NCBI RefSeq assembly: GCF_900497805.2
Contig: NW_020954588.1
Coordinates: 8,413,747 to 8,477,746 of the forward strand
Length of the DNA: 64,000 nucleotides
Source: Vombatus ursinus
Taxonomy: Eukaryota > Chordata > Mammalia > Diprotodontia > Vombatidae
Direction of reading: 5' to 3'
Part shown: positions 1 to 11,094 of the stretch, piece by piece
Position numbering within the stretch: the first letter of the stretch is position 1
Layout: each line of letters starts with the position of its first letter
Position numbers and translations under genes: made by a program
The notes under the pieces: model-generated
Told to the model about the DNA's origin: nothing
What the model saw: only the letters and a program-made list of their open reading frames with translations
Database searches by the model: none

Positions 1-440
1 GAAATGACTTGGGGTTTAGAGCTTCCTGACTAGAAGTAGGTGGTATAATGACTTTTTTTTTTTTTAAAGCAAAGTGTTTTTTTTTTTTTTTTAAATGTAT
101 TTAGCACTGATAGGGTCAAAACAATAGGTGAGGTTTCATAAAAGGGTGGTTACTACGCCTGGATGTTTTAGTGATTTCCTGAAAACACTTTGGAACCAGT
201 TCTAGCAGCTCTGAGGGCGTTTTTGAATAAAATTGGAAGTAAAGTTCAACATCCCTTCCTCAAGGCACTTACGTGTCAAAACTGCCAGATACGAAGGGTT
301 TTCCTTGGGTAAACAGGGCCACATGTGGGGCCCCCAATTGTAAGCTAAGTTTCCAGTTTTCTACTTGCACTGGCCAAAGCTATCAGTGAAATCAGCCTGT
401 TTCCTTATTTAGGATACAGTTGCATAACAATTTATATAAC
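1..440. other. intron without recognisable element
   Basis: Nothing is recognised apart from two T runs at about 53-65 and 77-92. Confidence 0.6.
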
Positions 441-794
441 CCTTTCAAACCAGGCTGTCCCCTATGCCTGGAGGGCTTTTCTTCCTAACTTCAGCCTCTT
501 GGAAATCTCTGCCTCCCTTCAAGGTTCAGCCCAAGTGAAGCTGCCTGCAGAAGACCTTTTCTGAGCCCACAGCCCACTCAAGTTGTCTCCCGCCCACACT
601 CTGGAAATTACTTAGAATTCAATCTGTGTATATTATGTATTTATTTATCTGTGTACATCATGTCCCTCCCTGCTCTCCTTCCTCCTCAGGAGAAGGTAAG
701 ATTCATGAGAGGTCAGAGACTGTTTTGCTTCTGACTTACAGAATCTTGCAAATGGTAGCTGTTTAATAAAACTTTGTTGAATTTAATTGAATCA
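441..794 (+). mobile_element. L2 LINE 3' end
   Basis: A typical L2 (CR1-superfamily) 3' terminus, read on the plus strand. It runs from a degenerate GCCTGGAGGGC...CTTCAAGGTTCAGC block, through a T/A-rich stretch and a decayed CAGAGACTGTTTTG block, to the tail TTTAATAAAACTTTGTTGAATTTAATTGAATC. No open frame survives. Confidence 0.8.
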
Positions 795-1030
795 AGGCTC
801 TTGAATCCCACTACAAAAAATGGGCAGGTAGGGGTGGAAAAGAGACTCACTACTATTTTGTTACTAGAGATACTGAGGCACCTAAAAGTGCTGCAGTTTG
901 CCTAATATCATTGGCCATCCAATAAGATGCAAAAGTCAAATCTTTTATATGAAGGTTCTTTTAGAGTTTCAGCTCTAACCTAGTTGTAAAATGAGCTGAA
1001 ATGCTCTCCACCTGGCAGTATATGAGCTAC

Positions 1031-1195
1031 AGAGTCAGAGAATATTAGTTCTTAGAGATCCTCAAGTCTAACCTCATTTTACAGATGATGAAACTGAAGC
1101 CTAGCAAGGGTGAATGACTTGTCTAAGGTCATACATATACCTTGTTACTGGAAGATCCTGGCTTAGAATAGAGGTCTTCCAACTTCTTTTCCTTT
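1031..1195 (-). mobile_element. THER1-like CORE-SINE
   Basis: The block CCTCATTTTACAGATGATG, followed by a decayed TGACTTGTCTAAGGTCATAC, matches the minus orientation of therian CORE-SINEs of the THER1/MIR type. Confidence 0.7.
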
Positions 1196-1334
1196 GCCTT
1201 TCCTCAACAAGAAGGACAAATGAGTTCTCTCCTCACCCCAACCAGAGATCTCCAAGGAAATGGCACATTTTGGGAATTTGGTAGAAGGGATATTAGATGA
1301 GGTCTAAGACCTTGAATTCTAAGCTGTGGTGTCA

Positions 1335-1835
1335 TTAAGTAAGACATCAAGCATTAGATAAGAGCTTACTACATGCCAGTCATTATAAGAATGGTTAAAT
1401 TTAGGGCCCCTGCCCTCAAGGAGCTTATATTCTAATGCAAAAGACAACCTGCAAGCAGCTAGCTATATATAAGATATTTTTGGCAAAATATGTGAAAGGC
1501 AGTCTTAGAGAGGAAAGTACTCTAGGGGCGGGGGGCAGAGGGAAGGAGACTGGAAAAGGCTTCCTACGGAATGTGGGATTTGAAGGAAGCTAGGAAAATT
1601 AAAAACTAGAAATGAGAGGGACAGAACATTCTGGGAGACAATTAATGTAAGGGCATGGAGGAGGTTCATGGAGTGTTTGTGTGTGTCAGAACCAGCATCT
1701 TGGCCAGCACAGTTGGATGATAGAGGGTGCAGAGGGGAGTAAAGTGTAGGAAGAATGTAAAGATAGGGAGAACCCAGGCCATGATGAGCTCTAAATGCTA
1801 GAGAACTATGTAATAGAAGGGGATTTCCTGAACTA
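1335..1835 (-). mobile_element. L2 LINE 3' part, minus orientation
   Basis: Decayed reverse complement of the L2 3' region: the AGAGCTTACTACATGCCAGTC tail, then CTGCCCTCAAGGAGCTTATA, then the ORF2 C-terminal part (GGCTTCCTACGGAATGTGG, GGACAGAACATTCTGGGAG). Confidence 0.7.
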
Positions 1836-1920
1836 GATCTCGTGTATTCTCCTATAAGCATTGCTTTGGATGTATTATTTTCCTTTCTCTAATTACTGGT
1901 TAAGTATCAGCCATAGTTTG

Positions 1921-2215
1921 GTTATGGAAGAGACTATCTAGTCCAGGGGTGGGGAACCTGTGGCCTCACGGCTATATGTGGCCCTCTAGGTCCTAAAGTG
2001 TGGCCCTAAGTCAAAGGGCTGCACTTGGGGACCTAGAGGGCCGCAAGTGGCCTTGAGGCTTCAGGTTTCCCACCTCAGATCTAGTCCAATCCACTTATTC
2101 ACAGACAAGGAAATTGAAGGTTACAAGGTCACCCAGGTAGTAAGCATCAGAGGCTAGATTTGAACACACATTCTTTCATTCCAGAGTCAGACCCCTCTGC
2201 CCCAGACCACACTGC
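1921..2215 (-). mobile_element. THER1-like SINE split by a hAT MITE
   Basis: The left piece (about 1921-1943) ends in ATCTAGTC and the right piece (from 2079) resumes ATCTAGTCCAATCCACTT, with a decayed GACAAGGAAATTGAAGG and a CACCCAGGTAGTAAGC block. The 8-bp repeat is the target duplication of the MITE at 1944-2078. Confidence 0.65.
1944..2078. mobile_element. hAT-type MITE with 8-bp target duplication
   Basis: A 135-bp element beginning CAGGGGTGGGGAACC and ending GGTTTCCCACCTCAG, so its ends are imperfect inverted repeats. It is flanked by perfect ATCTAGTC copies at 1936-1943 and 2079-2086. An 8-bp duplication with CAG-type ends is the hAT (Charlie-like) hallmark. The family matches the copies at 5552 and 27055. 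Confidence 0.85.
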
Positions 2216-2230
2216 TGATGCTTTCTCAGA

Positions 2231-2869
2231 AAAGACCATTCTGTCTATCTTCTTGGATACTCAGACTCCTTTTCTCTTTTTGGGGCTTTGGTTTTCTTGT
2301 TGTTTGAACCTGAGAGACACAGGGACACACCTTGGAAATTTCATCTTCTGGCGATCAGTTCCATTTCTTCCATTCTGCTGGTGGTGTGTTAATGATAGAG
2401 ACTCAACCGCTCCACCTGGAGGTCTCCACTAGTGAACAGGTGTGGTCATTGGAGAAGGTGCTGAGAACACCTGGGTCAAGGACCATGTGACACAGAAAAT
2501 ACAATTCCAGTCCGATAAGAAATTAATTGAAAAGAGAAAGAAAATGGGTTAGGTGTTCATTTTGCTTTGATCTCCCACTGAGCTACCTGGGAGGATGATC
2601 TGTCTCAGGGTATGAAATAAAATTCCTTTGACAAATGTTTGTGCTGAGGATAGAGGGGAGAAAGAGGAGAAATATATAAAAAAGCAGAAAACATATCCAT
2701 AGCACCACAACACTTTTATAGGATGTGCTTTCTTGAGAACTTTTTGTTTCTTTTGTGTTTGTCAGGAAAAATCCTCTTTTGAATAGACCACTGACTGAAA
2801 GTCTTACTTGATAAAAGGAAACATGATGATTTTGGTTTCAAAATAATCCTAATACGAATGTAATATCTC
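2231..2869. other. intron without recognisable element
   Basis: No gene, splice-flanked frame or repeat family recognised here. Confidence 0.5.
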
Positions 2870-3095
2870 ATATTTGTTTGGTACTATAAGGTTTGCAAAT
2901 CATTTTATGCTCATTATTTCCCCTGGGAAATGGGCAGGTGAGTTACCTGCATTTTACAAGTGAGTTTACAAACTAGGGCACAGAAAGGTTGAGACTACTG
3001 TGAGGTTATGTAATTAAGATGTTTCTGAGGTGGGATTCCCACCCAGCTCTTCTTGACCCCAAGTTCATGATTTATCCACTACTCTAGATTGCCTG
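2870..3095 (-). mobile_element. MIR SINE
   Basis: A diverged minus-orientation MIR: TATAAGGTTTGCAAATCATTT, a decayed ACCTGCATTTTACAAGTGAG core, and a TATCCACTACTCTAGATTGCC end. Confidence 0.65.
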
Positions 3096-3374
3096 GTATG
3101 TCAGGGATGGCTTGCGAGTGGGAGGGGGCCAGGAGACCTCCCAGTATGCCAGCTGACTGGCTGTCTCAGAAGTCACCTTTGCTATAACTTCTATTCCATG
3201 TTGGACTTGGGGTTAAATTGATATTTTCTCAGTCAGGCTTTTGAGCCATCAACTTTATGAGTAGATACAGCTTCATTATTAACCAATTAATTCCAAATTG
3301 CAAATCTCTCATGATGGGAAGAGAAGGCTCCTTTTTTTTTTTTTTTTGAAGTGAGACAAAAAAAAAATGAGATG

Positions 3375-3465
3375 AGCTCCTGGAGGACTGAGACCATGTT
3401 TTTGTATTCCTGGCACTTGGCACTGAGCCTGGCACATAGTAAGTGCTTGTTGACTGACTAAATGA
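3375..3465 (+). mobile_element. L2 LINE 3' tail
   Basis: GAGCTCCTGGAGGACTGAGAC, followed by GCCTGGCACATAGTAAGTGC and a TTGACTGACTAAATGA tail. Confidence 0.75.
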
Positions 3466-3894
3466 CTCATTTACTTTGCCTAATGGACAGCAAACCTGCT
3501 GCTATTTCTTCCTCTAACCTCTGCGATGCAGCTCTCATTCTATTTGTCCTTCCCCTCCTCCCTTCATCATCAGGTGTGGGGCTTTGGGCCTGGTTTGGGG
3601 AGAAAGAAAGCGGCAACAAGAAGTCAAAAGAGACTTTACCTGCTAATTTTTGGGTGAAAAACCATGCCTACTCATTGTGCTTGGGAGTCTCCAAAGGCAA
3701 CGTTAATATCTTAGGGTTTTTTTTTTTTTGAGGTTTAAAAAAGGTTCCAGAAAGTTTTTGAAACATTTTTATGAAAAATATTAATATTTATATAAGCTAT
3801 GGCTGGAGATTGCATAGTACAGGGACAAAAAAATTGGCTGTGGAATACGAGGACCAGGTTAAAATCTTACCTCTGATGCTCACTTCGTATAAAC
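3466..3894. other. intron, mostly unique
   Basis: A T run at 3717-3730 and a short MIR-like piece (GAGGACCAGGTTAAAATC) near 3850 are the only features seen. Confidence 0.5.
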
Positions 3895-3930
3895 ATACAT
3901 ATATATATGCATATATATATATATATATTG
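3895..3930. repeat. (AT)n microsatellite
   Basis: Alternating AT with a few C/G interruptions. Confidence 0.85.
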
Positions 3931-3934
3931 TTTA

Positions 3935-4240
3935 AGGTTTGCCAAACAATTTGCATTTTATTTCATTATGTCTTTAAAATATGAGGTAGATGCTATTATT
4001 ATCTCCATTCTATAGATGTGGAAACTGAGATAGGTTAAATAACTTGCCCAAGGTCACACAGCTAGTAAATATCTGAGACGGTATTTAAACTCCTGTCTTT
4101 CTGAGTCTAGTGCTCTGAATGTTATACAACCTAGCTGCTTGAACTTTAGTTTCCTCACCTGCAAAAATGAAAGAGTTGGATTAAATGGCCTATGAGGTAG
4201 CTTCCAGCCCTAGATGTATGATAATATGTCTGTGTCTATG
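3935..4240 (-). mobile_element. MIR SINE followed by a THER1-like tail fragment
   Basis: 3935-4135 is a minus MIR (GGTTTGCCAAACAATTTGC, CAAGGTCACACAGCTAGTAA, CAACCTAGCTGC). 4140-4235 is a plus-orientation SINE tail (TAGTTTCCTCACCTGCAAAA, CTTCCAGCCCTAGATGTATG). Confidence 0.75.
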
Positions 4241-5551
4241 GTCATAAATATAATAAATAATGTCTAGAAGGACAACAGGCTGTGTGACGGAAGCAGGCAA
4301 TCTTTTCCTGTACAGCAGTGTTGCCTGGAGTATATTTGGTCAATGTTCTTATGCCATAATATATTTAAACTGGGCTAATCCAATCAATAAATGCTTGAAT
4401 TGATAGAACATCTTTCTTTCAAAGAGCATGCTGGACAAAGTTTTAAGGAAAAAAAAAGTAAAGTGAAATATTGCTTTATAAAATCAGGATACGCTATTTC
4501 TTTCCATCATGTTTTATTTTGTGATCTGTTTTTGATGCTCTGATCTGGTCTGGATATATGCAGTTTTGAAATAGGCCAGATTATCTATGTGAAAAGTTCA
4601 CTGAGCAGAGATCAATGCTGAGCGCAGGGAAGGGGAAGACGCCTGACTGTGCACCTGGAATGTGCTGCTCCTTCAAACAGCTGCAGCTCCGTCAAAGAGA
4701 GGGATTGCAACACTGCGTGTCATTGCATGGCATTGCATGGCATTGTGTGGCATTTCGTGGCATTGTGTGGCAGCAGGATGAATCGAGGAGATCAGAAAGC
4801 TGGCACTGATGTTCTGCACCCTCACTTAAAAGCACACAGATGTTTCCAGAAACCTGAGTACAATGCATCTCAGGAGCTCCCTTGTGGCTGCTCTAGACCC
4901 CCTTTCCTGACCTGCTTTGCTTCCTGTCTTATTGATTTATGGCTCTGACCCATGACTCCAGATCTTTGGCTCACTAACTTGCTTTGCTAGCTATATGGAC
5001 CTTTTGGACTCTATTTTGGCTGATCTCCCGATGACCTCTTGAATACTGACAAGCTCCAGATTCTGCCCCACTCTGATTTGATGGCAGTCTCAACCATGGT
5101 ACCACATGCCTCCAAGATGCCTTAGCTGGCATTCTCAAAGCCATCCTATTGAGTTCCCTGTCCTTGGTCTCATGCTTGGGCAGGGTCAGACTGAAATAGG
5201 ACAATGAACTAAACAAATTATGTGAGGATTATTATTTTTTGTTTTCTTGCCAAGGTTTCAATTTTGAATATAAAAATTTTTAAAAGGAGCTACTTATAAA
5301 ATGTTTATATAGTACTATTATTGAAGAGTAGCTCAGCTGTCCATTTTGTAGAACATGGAGGACAAATGAGAACATTTTGACTGTCTGATTTAAATGTTTG
5401 ATTTTTTTCCTGCTTCATACTCAAATTGATAATTTATTAAACTTTATCAATTGGGGAAAAATTACCAGCTCCTCAAGTAAATTAATAAAAAGTGGTGAAC
5501 TTCCATACCAAAATGGCCTTGGTGTGTGGACCAGTTCTGCCATTCTTACAG
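4241..5551. other. intron, largely repeat-free
   Basis: No repeat family is recognised except the 10-bp tandem repeat at 4721-4770. The stretch 4615-4950 is locally less AT-rich, but I see no splice-flanked coding frame. Confidence 0.5.
4721..4770. repeat. 10-bp tandem repeat (CATTGYRTGG)5
   Basis: Five in-register 10-mers: CATTGCATGG twice, CATTGTGTGG, CATTTCGTGG, CATTGTGTGG. A degenerate unit, CACTGCGTGT, precedes them at 4711-4720. This is a small minisatellite. Confidence 0.9.
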
Positions 5552-5738
5552 TCCAGCAGAAGTGGGGAACCTGTGGCCTCAAAGCCACATGTGGCCTTCT
5601 AGATCCTCAAGTACAGCCCTTTGACTGAGTCCAAGTTTCACAGAACAAATTCTTTTATTAAGGGGGTTTGTTCTGTGAAGTTTGGACCTAGAGGGCCACA
5701 TCTGACCTGGAGGCCACAGGTTTCCCACAACTGGTCCA
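5552..5738. mobile_element. hAT-type MITE with central hairpin
   Basis: Begins CAGAAGTGGGGAACCTGTGG and ends CCACAGGTTTCCCACAACTG, which are inverted relative to each other. The centre carries TTCACAGAACAAA and its complement TTTGTTCTGTGAA around a 13-nt spacer, so the whole element can fold back. Same family as 1944-2078 but longer. The flanking GTCCAG repeats suggest a decayed target duplication. Confidence 0.8.
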
Positions 5739-5984
5739 GTCCGTTTCCCTGGGAGGTTCATTGACACAATACGTGGACAGCTCCTCTGCCCTTGCCCACA
5801 TCCTTCCCCCATCCTCTGGTCTCATTTCAGTATTGACAAAGAATTAAAAACATTTTATGTATATACATGCCCATTTTAATCTCTCCTATGGTATTCTTAT
5901 GAATTTGTGAATTCGTTAATACAAGGAATTATGAGTATAAAAACTATTTCCAATCATGCAAATCAACAATCCCTCTGTAATTTA

Positions 5985-6160
5985 ATTTATAGTCATAAAG
6001 CACTGCCTGGGAACACCAAGAGGTTAAGAGATTTGCCCATGGTAACAGAGTTAATATGTATCAGAAACAGCACTTGTAACCAAGTCTTCCTGGCCCCAGA
6101 CCAACTCTATCCACTACACACTACATCTCAGTTTTTTTGGGGACGGGGGAGGAAATAAGC
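5985..6160 (-). mobile_element. MIR SINE
   Basis: AAGAGGTTAAGAGATTTGCC, CAAGTCTTCCTGGCCCCAG, TCTATCCACTACACACTAC. Confidence 0.7.
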
Positions 6161-6226
6161 ATTTATTAAGTGCCTACTATGTGCCAAGCACTGTGCTAAA
6201 TGCTTTACAAATATTTTCTCACTTGA
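6155..6226 (-). mobile_element. MIR SINE 3' segment
   Basis: AAGCATTTATTAAGTGCCTA, then TGTGCCAAGCACTGTGC, then AAATGCTTTACAAATATT. Confidence 0.75.
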
Positions 6227-7314
6227 CAATATTTATAATAAAATATAATATTTGTTAGGATATTCCTTGAATAAGAAAAAAGATGTACTTATTCTGATAG
6301 TTATGAAAAATTAATAAGAAGTACATTTCAGGTATCAAGAGCCTCATGAGACCATTCCTTCCCTTGGCCTTCCACTTCTCTCTCAAGGACAGAAGTTAAT
6401 TTGACAAGATAATAAATATGTGAAAATTTCCTATCCCGACAATTGAAATAGATATGTGTGTCTCCTTCATAGACAGGCATAGCTCCCAATTAATATTGTT
6501 AATCAGCTTTATGAAAACATGATTTTAGCCCTGATGACATTCTGGCATGGCTGGTAGCTCCATGATGGAAATGGTTATTAATGATGAGGTTGCTGTATAA
6601 CTTTGTAACTTTATAGCTATCATATATTATCAATGGCATTATGGAATAACATTTCATGAGGTACCCTTACGTGGATTACACATTCTGCCTTAAATAGGTT
6701 ATATAAACACTCATAAATGCGCAAATATAAAAAATTAATGTGCTTTACTTGGCATGTAACTATTACGATTCCTCTTAAAAAGGCATAACACTTTGGAAAA
6801 CCAAAATAAAATAATGATATATTTGGCCCTGGATCTAATTATGTTTCATTTTTTGCTGCTTTAAATGACATGTTCTTATTGTAGGGTGTGCTATAGATCA
6901 TCTTTGTTACTTGTCTCAGGAATGGAAGCCCTATTTAACTTTGTTTTTGACTAGGATTTTATCCTATTAATAAATACCAGAATGCTCCTACTAACACAGA
7001 TGATGCATTCCAGGGACACATTTTGTTGTAGGAAACTTTTTTTTTTTTAATAACTATAAGTAGAGATAGTCTAGGAGAGCTAGGGATGCATTCCAGGGTA
7101 TAAATAAGGAGATCTGGGGCAGATGGATACAGTATGAAAATACTACTATCCAAAATGCTGCCAACACTAGGCAAAGCATTTATATTCAAATACTAAGAGT
7201 CAATCAATCAGCAAATGAAAATGGCTAGATAGGGCCCTTCTGTCTTTATAAGGGGAAGGAGTATGCTGAAGAGAAAAAAGAGTTGCTACAGTGTAGATTG
7301 GGGAAGGAAAAGGA
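6227..7314. other. repeat-poor intron, candidate conserved island at 6400-6850
   Basis: No known repeat is seen. 6400-6850 is AT-rich, non-repetitive and rich in homeodomain-like TAAT/ATTA sites. Whether it is conserved cannot be judged from one sequence. Confidence 0.35.
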
Positions 7315-7451
7315 TGTGTGTATGTATCTGTGTGTATGCATATATACACACACACATATATAGATATACACATATATGTATTTGTGAAATATGTGTATGT
7401 GTATGTGCATATATGTATCAGATCTACATATCTATACCACCCCCCCCCCCC
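7315..7451. repeat. TG/TA microsatellite ending in a C run
   Basis: Imperfect (TG)n/(TA)n/(CA)n from 7315, then a run of C from about 7440. Confidence 0.85.
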
Positions 7452-8020
7452 TCTAATCTAAGTAGAGCTAGGAATTTCTTCGCCTAGGGCAAAAGCACAG
7501 TCCAATCAGAGTGGAGTAAAGTGGGGTAGGATGGGGAATGGTGGCACAAAAGACCATCTAACTGAGGACAGTGTTTTGAGACAGTGTTGTTGTTTTGAGA
7601 TCAGTGCTGGCTCGAATGCTACATGTCTGATATGAGTATTAGACCTAGCCAACTCGAAGAGAAGCTGGTACTATTATTGGTAGCCCAAAACTCCCTCAGG
7701 AGCTGGAGGAAAGATAGGCCTCAGAAGAGGGGTGCCACATTGATGGGGCCTTGGATGTACCACAAGGAGAAAGAGCTGCTCCCAAATATCTGTACCCTGG
7801 GGCAAAGTACCAGCCACCCTATGTCAGGTATGGCTCTGTCTCTAAGAAACCTCTCTCTTACATTTACGATAATACATTTTTAAAGTTGGAAGAAACCTTT
7901 AAGAGATCATCCAGAAGAAATAGAAATTACTGGCTGTGGGCAAATATAGGGAAAGAAATCAATAAATGATTTATTTTAAAGGAAAAAACATGTATCTACT
8001 ACAGGCTCCAAATTACCCGT
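7452..8020. other. intron, mostly unique
   Basis: A short THER1-like piece lies near 7870-7910 (AAAGTTGGAAGAAACCTTTA). Otherwise nothing is recognised. Confidence 0.45.
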
Positions 8021-8160
8021 TAGGTTCATTTATTCATTCCAGAAGTGCTTATTAAAAGCACGTAACAGGTACTATGCTCAATGCTTGGTATACAAATATA
8101 TAAATGAACCAGGTCCTTCCCTCAAGGAACTTACATTCTTTGAGGGAAAACAATATTCAC
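8021..8160 (-). mobile_element. L2 LINE 3' end, minus orientation
   Basis: AAGTGCTTATTAAAAGCACG, then CTATGCTCAATGCTTGGTAT, then CCCTCAAGGAACTTACATTC. Confidence 0.75.
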
Positions 8161-8169
8161 ATAGATAAA

Positions 8170-8640
8170 TTAATTATACACACATACATGCACACACACA
8201 TACATATATATATATACAAATATACATATACTACCTACCCCACCCTCACATATATACATATACATGCATACAAACATATATATGTACATACACACAGATA
8301 GATAGATAGATACTAGATGGATAGATAGATAGAATATAGACTTACATTCTTCTAGAGAAAACATCCACATAGATATGTAAATTATATATACATATATAAT
8401 TTACTTATTTATAGTATTATACTTATATATTTATACTAATATACTATATATAAATAAGTATATATCAAGTATTATATACTCATAAGTATATTTAATAAGT
8501 ATTACTACATTATATTACTATAATTATACTAAGTAAATAATACTTAGTAATAAATTTATACCAATATATTTATATGTATATATTTTATGTATATGTATAT
8601 ATTTACATATACACATATATAATTTACTTATCTATATGAA
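8170..8640. repeat. complex AT/CA/GATA microsatellite region
   Basis: (CATA)/(TA)n to about 8295, (GATA)n at 8297-8335, then about 260 bp of A/T-only imperfect repeats. At 8340-8385 a piece (CTTACATTCTTCTAGAG) repeats the L2 segment at 8131-8165, so the microsatellite has expanded inside the L2 copy. Confidence 0.8.
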
Positions 8641-8671
8641 TATGGTTTTCCACAGAAGAATACAAGTATAT

Positions 8672-8843
8672 ATGTTGTTGTTCTGTTATTTCAGTCACAT
8701 CTGACTCTTCATGACCCCATTTGGGGTTTTCTTGGCAAAGATACTGTAGTGGTTTGCCATTTCTTTTTCTAGCTCCTTTTACAGATGAGGAAACTGAGGC
8801 AAACAGAGTTAAGTGACTTGCCCAGGATCACACAGCCAGTACA
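8672..8843 (-). mobile_element. MAR1-like SINE with RTE/Bov-B-type tail
   Basis: Minus orientation: TTGTTGTTCTG, CATCTGACTCTTCATGACCC, TTTGGGGTTTTCTTGGCAAA, TGGTTTGCCATTTC, CAGATGAGGAAACTGAGGCA, then truncated at a CA repeat. The TGACTCTTCATGACCCC block resembles the 3' end of Bov-B/RTE LINEs. Confidence 0.85.
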
Positions 8844-8886
8844 CATACACACATTTATACACACACACACAAACACACACACACTG
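8841..8886. repeat. (CA)n microsatellite
   Basis: Imperfect CA/ACAT run abutting the truncated SINE. Confidence 0.8.
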
Positions 8887-9165
8887 AGTAACTAGGTGGG
8901 GCATTAACAAGAGGCAGAGTGAAGATGGAAGGCATTTTATGCTTGAGGTATGAAACACAGATCATGCAAAGACATGGAGATGGGAGGTAGAATATGGAGT
9001 GTCTTATATAGGAAATAATAAATAAGCAAGATTGGTTGGAAGGTCGAGTTAACATGGGGAACTAATAAGTAATAAGCTTAGAAGGTAGGCTGGAGCCAAG
9101 CTGTGAAAGTCTTTAAATGCCACAGAGGTTTTGTATTTTATCCCAGAGATAACAGGTCCTTCAAT
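8887..9165 (-). mobile_element. L2 LINE, minus orientation, continued
   Basis: GGAGATGGGAGGTAGAATATGG, AGTCTTTAAATGCCACAGAG and TGTATTTTATCCCAGAGATA match the reverse complement of the L2 ORF2 C-terminal region. Probably the same copy as 8021-8160, split by microsatellite and SINE. Confidence 0.65.
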
Positions 9166-9189
9166 TTCTATTGGAGGTAGTGGGAATTC

Positions 9190-9400
9190 GCCACTCTCAG
9201 AATACAGAAATGGAAGAAACCTGAAGAGTTCATCTAGTCCATCTCTCAATTCACAGATAAGAAAAGGGTGGCCTAGAGGTGAAGTGATTTGTCCAAGGTA
9301 GGTCACACAAGTAATACGTAGCGGAGACAGGATGCTGGCTGAGATCTACGAATCTCTAATCTGGTGCTCTTTCCATTCTTCCAAGCACCTGCCTAAGGGA
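9190..9400 (-). mobile_element. THER1-like SINE
   Basis: AAATGGAAGAAACCTGAAG, TCATCTAGTCCATCTCTCAA, GTGATTTGTCCAAGGTAGG, GGTGCTCTTTCCATTC. Confidence 0.75.
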
Positions 9401-9439
9401 GCATGAGAACCAGGGTAGATCTGTTTATAGGTAAGAGGG

Positions 9440-9562
9440 ACATTTCATAGAAGTCATATAGACCATTCGCCTCATTTTATAGGTAAGGTCCAGAGGGGCT
9501 TCAGTCAAGGTCACACACGAATAGTGGAGTTGAGTCAGAATTTAAAGTCAGAACTCCAATTT
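9440..9562 (-). mobile_element. THER1-like SINE fragment
   Basis: GCCTCATTTTATAGGTAAGG, TCAGTCAAGGTCACACACG, GTCAGAACTCC. Confidence 0.65.
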
Positions 9563-10665
9563 CAAGTTTGTTTGTTTCTATAATCCCATAAATGCTTCTT
9601 GAGTGTGCAGATAAGTTGACAGAGGTTATGTTTTTCAGGTACTTATGCCCATCTTAGTAGGGCTGCTCCCAAAGAGCTATGCATTCAACTTAACACAGCT
9701 TAACACATGATTTGTAAAGATTTTTCTTTAAAAAACAAAACAAAACAAACTGACTTCCTTATACAGAAGCTTCAATCCCAGATAAAGATAGTACAAAGTT
9801 CATTGGCAAATGAATTTATTTTGGTGGTTAAGAAGAGAAGTGTTTGGGGGGCAAATGTGGAAGTCAAGTGAGCAGTCTGACTGATCACAATTTCCTCTGT
9901 GATGAATACGCTTTTCTGTGCTTTGGGTCTGGTTTTGACTCTGGTTCTGGAGTTCTCATCTGGGCCTGAAATGGACAAGCTGCCAATGTTTGTAATATAC
10001 AAATGACATCTTCAAAGGAAGACCAGCATCCCTGACTAGTCAAGACACAGACATCCTTTTTGGTGGGACAAGTGACTCAGTATGGAAACACTGATATCTT
10101 AGTACCATTCCCTTTGGTTCGTAATGGACAGTGTTAATTAGCTCCGTAGGATACACTCCAGATTAGTATCCAGGTTAGTAAATTAGCTGGCATTGAACTT
10201 TTTTACTTCAGCAGTCTCTAGAGGACCTCGTGTTTTCAGGTCTGTTTGCCCAGGTGTATAATAGTTCTGTAGACAATCCTGTTTACTGGATATCATCTCT
10301 GTGGGACACAGTCTGACACCTTTGATCTCTTTTGTTTCCTGGATAATAGCAGAGCGAATCCTCAGAGACAGGGGGTTGGGTTTTCCTCACTCCAGAGTAC
10401 TAATGAGTTCAGCAGGAGAATGTAGCATCCAGAGGAAATCCTGATTCTAATCAAGGAGCTATTATGTTTGCTTTTACATGAAAACCTCCCAACTCATGTT
10501 GGAGATCGCCTTGGTATTTCCTCAGAAATTTGGGAAGTGAAGATTTATATTTTGATTCAAATACTGCATTCTTTTTAAAGTTGAAATAAAAAAAAAGTTG
10601 TCAGTGAATTCTTCCCACTCCATCAGCAAAATCAATTTGTATTTGATTGGTATTTGTGTTGTATT
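9563..10665. other. intron, largely repeat-free
   Basis: Apart from an (AAAAC)-like run near 9730, no repeat or splice-flanked coding frame is recognised. Confidence 0.45.
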
Positions 10666-10669
10666 GACT

Positions 10670-10812
10670 TGACATACGTGCTGTCTACCCCTTCCTGAGC
10701 AAAATGTAAGCTCCCTGAGGGCAGGCAATATTTTGTTTTTGTTTTTGCATCCTCAGAACCCACTAGAGTATTTTGCACATAGTAGGCATTGAACAAATGT
10801 TTGCTGAGATGT
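10670..10812 (+). mobile_element. L2 LINE 3' tail
   Basis: ATGTAAGCTCCCTGAGGGCA, then TTTGCACATAGTAGGCATTG and ACAAATGTTTGCTGA. Confidence 0.8.
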
Positions 10813-11094
10813 TGTAAAAGATAAATAAGTAACATAAATCTTTTAAATAACATATAGTACAAACCAATCAAAGAGAAAGTTGTTTCTCACATAAAAATAT
10901 TTCTGAGTTTCTTCTGGTACAGAAATGACTATATTAAATAATGAAAATGCCAATTAACATTTTATATCACCTTCAATTTTTGATGCACACAAGATATTTT
11001 GTAGAATAGTGCAGTAGTTGTTTGAACACATTTCAGAGGTAAAGAACAATTCAAGGGTGCCCCTAAGATTTTAAGAGAAAATCTGAAGAATGGC
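10813..11094. other. AT-rich intron
   Basis: Nothing recognised. Confidence 0.5.

Noticed and set aside
4615-4948. Cys-rich plus-strand frames with several CpGs as a possible first exon
   Set aside because: The Cys/His richness comes from the 10-bp tandem repeat, and there is no promoter or donor context.
9772-10002. Minus-strand frame as a possible SLC9A9 C-terminal exon
   Set aside because: Its sequence shares no motif with the NHE9 cytoplasmic tail (no WYSFDHKYLKP or EWCGPI) and its edges lack suitable splice sites.
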